Below are positions 59,869-64,000 of a stretch of 64,000 nucleotides of DNA, piece after piece. Location of the stretch: NCBI RefSeq assembly GCF_001306175.1, contig NZ_LGKN01000005.1, positions 310,001-374,000 of the forward strand, given 5' to 3'. How positions within the stretch are numbered: the stretch's first letter is position 1; the number at the start of each line of letters is the position of its first letter. The DNA is from Ardenticatena maritima (GTDB taxonomy: Bacteria > Chloroflexota > Anaerolineae > Ardenticatenales > Ardenticatenaceae). Both the position numbers and the translations under genes were made by a program. Under the pieces are notes generated by a model, which was not told where the DNA came from, did not search any database, and saw only the letters and a program-made list of their open reading frames with translations.

Positions 59869-59902
59869 AAACCTCACGCGCATATGGAGAGACGTGAGGT
59901 TT
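59869..59902 (-). promoter_or_regulatory. Hairpin sequestering the murJ Shine-Dalgarno
   Basis: Minus-strand perfect 10-base stem AAACCTCACG / CGTGAGGTTT with a 14-base loop. The 3' arm contains the GTGAGG ribosome site and ends three bases before the ATG. Such a stem would limit initiation unless opened by heat, protein or coupled ribosomes. Confidence 0.65.
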
Positions 59903-59952
59903 GTACTCGAAAGGCGGAGGCAAGGCAAAAGGAACGGCTGCGGGACATCGTC

Positions 59953-60165
59953 TCAATCCGAAGAGCGAGGTCGCTGTGGCGGCAAAAGCGCGCGCGATGA
60001 GAGCCATTCCACCCACGCCACATCAAGCGCGGGGGGCGTTGTATCGCTCAGCACCAGCATTCCCCGACAGCCGCGGCACGCCAGCACATCGCCCACTGCG
60101 AATGTGTCCGCCACAACCAGGCGCGCCCCACACAACGGGCAACGCGCGGTTTCGCGTTCGCTCAT
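59953..60165 (-). CDS. LysW-like small zinc-ribbon protein
   Basis: 70 residues. CPLCGARL and CRGCRGML give a four-Cys zinc ribbon with the FAVGDVLAC spacing of LysW. The C-terminus lacks the EDWGE tail needed for amino-group carriage, so it is not a working lysine-biosynthesis carrier. The start overlaps the sigma factor stop by four bases. It may assist the sigma factor or act alone; no evidence decides. Confidence 0.8.
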   Translation of the reverse strand: MSERETARCPLCGARLVVADTFAVGDVLACRGCRGMLVLSDTTPPALDVAWVEWLSSRALLPPQRPRSSD

Positions 60166-61307
60166 GCCAAAAAGTCCCGCAAGCGCCGACTGCGGCTGGG
60201 GTGGCGCAATTTGCGCAAGGCTTCCACCTCAATCTGGCGGATACGCTCGCGTGTGAGCCCATACTTTTGCCCGACTTGCTCCAACGTCATGCCCTTGCCC
60301 CCCTTGAGCCCGTAGCGCAAACGCAAAATTTGGGCTTCGCGCGGGTGGAGCGAGGCAAAGACGCGCTCCAACTCTTCACGCAAGAGGTGCTGCGAGGTGT
60401 GGTCGAGCGGTGACGGCGACGAGTCGTCTTCGATGAAGTCGCTCAGGTTGGTTTCGCCATCGTCACCGACGGGGGTTTCCAGGCTCATGGGGTGTTGCGC
60501 TACACGGATCATCTGTTGCACTTTTTCGGGGGTGGTGTTGAGCGCCGACGCCAACTCTTCCACCGTCGGCTCACGCCCCAATTCCTGCGAGAGTTGCCGC
60601 TCCACGCGCTTCATTTCGCTGATGCGTTCCGTCATGTGGACGGGCACGCGAATGGTGCGGCTCTGGTCGGCGATAGCGCGCGTAATCGCCTGGCGAATCC
60701 ACCAGGTGGCGTAGGTGCTGAATTTGTACCCCAGGTGGTAGTCGAACTTTTCGACGGCGCGCATCAAGCCAATGTTGCCTTCCTGAATGAGATCGAGCAG
60801 CGGCACGCCGCGCCCTTCGTATCGCTTGGCAATCGAAATGACGAGGCGGTAGTTTGATTCGATGAGACGCCGACGCGCTTCGCGCCCATCTTGCACCAGG
60901 GCTTCCAACTCGCGCCGTGTCGCGTCATCCAACACCTCCCCCTCGGCGCGCAAACGGGCTTCGGCGGCTTTGCCGCGCTCCATACGCTGCGCCAACTCCA
61001 CTTCTTGCTCGGCGGTCAACAAGGGGTGCTGGCAACTTTCCAGCAAGTAGAGCCCCACGGTGTCATCGGGGTTGACCAGAGACAAATCGCGCCATGCAGA
61101 CGTTGAGGCGGGACGTGGTGAGCGGGTGCGTTCAGGAACATCTGCGGTCACTTCAACACCGGCTTCTTCAAGGCGTTCGCACAAGATAAGCAACGTTTCT
61201 TCGTCAGGGGGTGGTGAAAATCGGGCGAGGATGTCTTGCATACGAAGTGAGCCGTTCTTGTCGGCCAGCGCGAGCAGTACGTCAAACATCGCGTCGATAC
61301 GCCCCAT
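60162..61307 (-). CDS. Primary-type sigma factor (RpoD/SigA)
   Basis: 381 residues, GGAGGAGAT upstream. Residues 1-62 resemble region 1.1; region 1.2 starts [25 protein letters not shown]. Region 2 is canonical: [37 protein letters not shown] and [26 protein letters not shown]. Region 4 ends [21 protein letters not shown]. It directs RNA polymerase to TTGACA/TATAAT promoters like those seen across this window. Whether it is the only group 1 sigma cannot be told here. Confidence 0.95.
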   Translation of the reverse strand: MGRIDAMFDVLLALADKNGSLRMQDILARFSPPPDEETLLILCERLEEAGVEVTADVPERTRSPRPASTSAWRDLSLVNPDDTVGLYLLESCQHPLLTAEQEVELAQRMERGKAAEARLRAEGEVLDDATRRELEALVQDGREARRRLIESNYRLVISIAKRYEGRGVPLLDLIQEGNIGLMRAVEKFDYHLGYKFSTYATWWIRQAITRAIADQSRTIRVPVHMTERISEMKRVERQLSQELGREPTVEELASALNTTPEKVQQMIRVAQHPMSLETPVGDDGETNLSDFIEDDSSPSPLDHTSQHLLREELERVFASLHPREAQILRLRYGLKGGKGMTLEQVGQKYGLTRERIRQIEVEALRKLRHPSRSRRLRDFLA

Positions 61308-61395
61308 GTATCTCCTCCGCTATGGTTGCCAAGCGGCTTTTGTTGGTGAAGAGGTACGCTGTGCGGGGATCACATACACCGCGCAGGTATGCCGC

Positions 61396-61424
61396 ATTAT
61401 AAGACGCTGGTGCGTCAAAGTCAA
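61396..61424 (-). promoter_or_regulatory. Promoter of the sigma factor operon
   Basis: TTGACT and TATAAT on the minus strand with a 17-base spacer, one of the best matches in the window. The leader to the ATG is about 80 bases. Confidence 0.85.
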
Positions 61425-61486
61425 TAGGTTTTTTCAGGTTTTTGCCCTTTTTTCGGTAAATTCGCAAGCCTGTTTTCGATTTCAAA

Positions 61487-61520
61487 AGAAAAGTGCGGCA
61501 CACTTGCGATGTGCCGCACT
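61487..61520 (-). terminator. Terminator after the TolB/SH3 lipoprotein gene
   Basis: Ten-base stem AGTGCGGCAC with a nine-base loop, followed on the minus strand by TTTTCTTTT. Confidence 0.88.
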
Positions 61521-61544
61521 GTTGAACGCGCGCCGGCGCGTCTG

Positions 61545-62699
61545 TCAGTTGCCTTGCATGGGCGCCAGGTAAAAACTGTTCACCCAGCCTTGCACGTCGT
61601 TCCACTCAATCTGCACCCAAAACGAATCGTTGACCTGCACCGGATCGCCGACGATGCGCACTCCCTCAGCGTCGGGGGGGAGTGTGCCGACGATGTCGTA
61701 TTCGACGCCGGGACCGTTGCGCACGTTCAACACATCGTCATCTGCGACGCGCACAACGCGGTAGCGCTCTTCGGGCAGTTGTGGCGGGCGAAGCGCCTCG
61801 ATGGGAACAGGCGTGCCCGGTGGTTCAAGTCCACGTGTGCCCGTGCTGATGCTGTATTCAACACGCTGAGCGCCGTCGGCAGTGGCACAGACGAGCACAA
61901 GTTCGGCGTCGTGCGTCTCCCATGTCAGCGTGCGGCACTCTTCAACGGCGAGGTTGTCATCCACCAGCCAGGCGGTATCGGCGTCAACGTCCAGAATGTA
62001 GAGACGCACGCCTTGCGTGCCGCCAAACGAGGCGTCGCGGAAGTCGAGGAAGGCCAGCCAGCGGCCATCAGGCGACCAGGCGAGCGGGGTAAGATGAATG
62101 TCCGCGGCAAGGACGCGCTTTTCGCCCGTAGCGACGTCGTAGAGCACCAAACCGGCTTGCGGGGCAGTCGGTGGTGGTTGAATGCAGCAAGCGTTGATGC
62201 GTTCGTAGACAAACGCGCGCCCATCCGGCGCCCAGAGAAGCGCCTCACCGTTGACGGCGTCCCACTGGTCGGTGATGCGCCGCACGTCCTGCCCATCGGT
62301 GGAAATCAGATAGGCTTCGTTTTCATTTTCGATGCAGGTGAGCAAAAAGACCACGTAGTCGCCGCGCGGCGAGGGGAGAATAGTGCCACGGGAACAAGCC
62401 GGCGCGACTTCTTCGGTGTTGACCACCAGACGGTCCCCCTGCCAGAGATTGGCGCGCTCATCCACCACAAAAGGCGGCGCGGGCGTCGGTGTGGGCAGGT
62501 CGCGCGGGGGGGCAGGAGGGGTTGGGGTTGGCGTCGGCGTGTCCGGCACCGGCGAAGCCACGACTGACGGCGTGGCGGTTGGCGGTTCGATGACGGCTTC
62601 TTGCACGAGCGGCTCAGCGCCACCGCACGCGGTCAGCCAGGCGGCCAGAAAGAACCATCCCAGCATGAAAGCGATTGGCGACAGGTATTTGACGTGCAT
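61545..62699 (-). CDS. Lipoprotein with a TolB-like beta-propeller and an SH3 domain
   Basis: 384 residues; AAAGGAG six bases before the ATG. The signal ends LTACGG with the lipid Cys at about 25. A PT-rich linker runs to about 75. Beta-propeller-like blades follow (SPRGDYVVFLLTC, APDGRAFVYERI, SPDGRWLAFLDF). Residues about 318-380 are a bacterial SH3 domain with VLNVRNGPGVEYDIVGTL and FWVQIEWNDVQGWV. It is outer-face anchored and probably binds wall or partner proteins. Function unknown. Confidence 0.9.
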   Translation of the reverse strand: MHVKYLSPIAFMLGWFFLAAWLTACGGAEPLVQEAVIEPPTATPSVVASPVPDTPTPTPTPPAPPRDLPTPTPAPPFVVDERANLWQGDRLVVNTEEVAPACSRGTILPSPRGDYVVFLLTCIENENEAYLISTDGQDVRRITDQWDAVNGEALLWAPDGRAFVYERINACCIQPPPTAPQAGLVLYDVATGEKRVLAADIHLTPLAWSPDGRWLAFLDFRDASFGGTQGVRLYILDVDADTAWLVDDNLAVEECRTLTWETHDAELVLVCATADGAQRVEYSISTGTRGLEPPGTPVPIEALRPPQLPEERYRVVRVADDDVLNVRNGPGVEYDIVGTLPPDAEGVRIVGDPVQVNDSFWVQIEWNDVQGWVNSFYLAPMQGN

Positions 62700-62785
62700 A
62701 CATGACTCCTTTGGGCGTGCGCCCGTTCGGTTCGACTTTTGGCGCATGTGTACTCTACACCATGCAAGGAACAGCAACGTTATCA

Positions 62786-62799
62786 TTTCAACGTTGAAA
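62786..62799 (-). promoter_or_regulatory. Palindrome upstream of the lipoprotein gene
   Basis: Perfect 14-base palindrome TTTCAACGTTGAAA, with a second AACGTT ten bases away, between the end of mnmE and the lipoprotein start. Position suits an operator; no clear promoter overlaps it. Confidence 0.35.
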
Positions 62800-62836
62800 A
62801 GATGTTTTTTTGTTCACACACGGGGAAGGTGGGGGA

Positions 62837-64000
62837 TTATTTGCCGATGCAAAAGCGGCTGAAAATGGTGTCCAGCAGGTCTTCGGTGGCGGTTTCACCT
62901 GTAATTTCACCCAACGCGTTGACGGCGCTGTGCAGGTCAATGGTGATAAAATCGGCGGGCAAGCCGGCGGCATACGTGGATTGAGCGGCGCGCACATGGT
63001 CGAGCGCCCGTTGCAACGCGGCTTTGTGCCGCGGATTGGTCACGAGCGCGCCATGCAGTGGCATGACATGCCCCCCCGTCACCTGTTCAAAAATGGTTTC
63101 TTCCAGCCGGTCCAGCCCTTCGCCCTGTTGCGCCGACAATTCAACGCGCGGGGCGGCGGGTAAAAAGGGCACGTTGTCGGGAAAGAGACGGCGCGGCAAG
63201 TCGGTTTTGTTGAGCACAACAATCGCCGGACGCCCTTCGACTTCGGCGGCAATCGCGTGGTCTTCGTCGGTGAGGGGCTGGCTGGCGTCGAGCACGAGCA
63301 ACACCAGGTCGGCTTGGGCGATGGCGGCGCGGCTCCGTTCGACACCAATGGCTTCGACCACATCTTGCGTCTGGCGGATGCCCGCCGTATCCACCACCAC
63401 CACGGGAATGCCGCGCACGTTGAGCGTTTCTTCCAACACATCGCGCGTGGTGCCGGGAATATCGGTCACGATCGCGCGGTCGTGGCGCAACAAGCGGTTG
63501 AGCAGGCTGCTTTTGCCCACATTGGGACGCCCCACAATGGCGACGCGCACCCCTTCGCGCAGGAGCATGCCGCGGTCGGCGGTGGCAATCAAGCGTTCCA
63601 GGTGCGCCGCGACACGCTCAAGGTCGGGGGCGATGTCTTGCGGCGGCACATCGTCTTCGGGGAAGTCAATCAGCGCGGTCAGGTGTGCCAGCACATCCAG
63701 CAACATTTGCCGGGCGTGGCGAATATCGTCGGAAAGATGGCCGCCGAGTTGGCGCAAGGCGGCTTGCAAGCCGGCTTCTGTGCGAGCGCGCACCACGTCG
63801 AGCACGGCTTCGGCTTGCGCGAGGTCAATACGCCCATTGAGAAAGGCGCGCAAGGTCATTTCACCGGGTTCCGCCAGGCGCGCCCCCGCCGACAACACGA
63901 GCGAAAGCACGGCGCGCAGTGGCGCCATGCCGCCATGACCATGAATTTCGACCACATCTTGCCGCGTGTAGGTGTGGGGCGCGCGCATATAGACCGCCAT
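62837..64000 (-). CDS. mnmE: tRNA modification GTPase MnmE (N-terminus beyond the window)
   Basis: 388 codons are visible; the first 60-75 residues lie past the right edge, and the ATG at the edge is internal. The N-terminal folate-binding fold shows APHTYTRQDVVEIHGHGG. The G domain has P-loop GRPNVGKSSLLN, DIPGTTRD, DTAGIR and NKTDL. The C-terminus ends FCIGK, whose Cys is conserved in MnmE. With MnmG it makes the 5-carboxymethylaminomethyl uridine of wobble position 34. Its transcription enters the window from the right. Confidence 0.97.
   Translation of the reverse strand: MAVYMRAPHTYTRQDVVEIHGHGGMAPLRAVLSLVLSAGARLAEPGEMTLRAFLNGRIDLAQAEAVLDVVRARTEAGLQAALRQLGGHLSDDIRHARQMLLDVLAHLTALIDFPEDDVPPQDIAPDLERVAAHLERLIATADRGMLLREGVRVAIVGRPNVGKSSLLNRLLRHDRAIVTDIPGTTRDVLEETLNVRGIPVVVVDTAGIRQTQDVVEAIGVERSRAAIAQADLVLLVLDASQPLTDEDHAIAAEVEGRPAIVVLNKTDLPRRLFPDNVPFLPAAPRVELSAQQGEGLDRLEETIFEQVTGGHVMPLHGALVTNPRHKAALQRALDHVRAAQSTYAAGLPADFITIDLHSAVNALGEITGETATEDLLDTIFSRFCIGK

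Overview
This 64 kb window is ordinary, gene-dense, high-GC bacterial chromosome. I see about 50 protein genes, one tRNA, one T-box leader and many intrinsic terminators. I see no rRNA, CRISPR array, insertion sequence or prophage. The gene set suggests a thermophilic or Ardenticatenia-like member of Chloroflexota: long SecA with inserts, menaquinone genes, PT-rich lipoproteins and membrane-anchored proteins, DUF4013/DUF4126/DUF6391 membrane proteins, and a T-box on pheST. That assignment is inference from protein style and cannot be proved from this window.

Layout. 1-9.9 kb: a cut-off PT-rich anchored protein, a membrane-anchored unknown, a ribokinase-family kinase behind a molybdopterin oxidoreductase, a divergent secreted subtilase with a dockerin-like tail, a four-helix membrane protein, and a two-BON-domain protein with five copies of a WALKP repeat. 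10-15.3 kb: secA, a small winged-helix-like protein coupled to an adenosine-deaminase-family enzyme, and a CsoR-family repressor with a clear self-operator. 15.4-18.5 kb (minus): plsX-fabF-NERD-like membrane protein. 18.7-27.1 kb: an HD protein coupled to an orphan DUF2357/McrC-like nuclease, an M20 peptidase, an envelope protein, CTP synthase and a phospholipase-D-fold nuclease. 27.1-29.7 kb: a CopB-type copper ATPase coupled to a haem-c lipoprotein. 29.9-38.9 kb (plus): a GH13 amylase, then an autoregulated TetR followed by menF-menD-menB-menE-aroF, ending at a terminator and a convergent tRNA-Pro. 39-42.8 kb: merA, an amino-acid ABC permease, and an M50 protease with CBS domains. 42.8-50.5 kb (minus): cinA-like, pepA, gamma carbonic anhydrase, fsa-like transaldolase, DUF6391, murA and a GT-C glycosyltransferase. 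50.6-58.3 kb: a small membrane protein, recO, pheS-pheT under a T-box leader, an AmmeMemoRadiSam radical-SAM enzyme, and DUF4013 and DUF4126 membrane proteins. 58.3-64 kb (minus): primary-type sigma factor, LysW-like zinc ribbon and murJ; a TolB/SH3 lipoprotein; and mnmE cut by the window end.

How the parts fit. Chorismate made through the DAHP synthase feeds the isochorismate-MenD-MenE-MenB steps of menaquinone synthesis. PlsX and FabF feed phospholipids. MurA and MurJ serve the wall. The copB and merA promoters carry nearly the same 19-bp TAT(A/C)CCCC...GGGGATA palindrome, so two metal-resistance genes 11 kb apart appear to share one metal-sensing repressor. The CsoR-family gene in the window has a different, AT-rich operator and lacks the copper-ligand histidine. 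No single exotic system dominates. The least explained items are the BON/WALKP repeat protein, the orphan HD plus DUF2357 nuclease pair, the shared metal operator, and the Shine-Dalgarno-sequestering hairpin before murJ.
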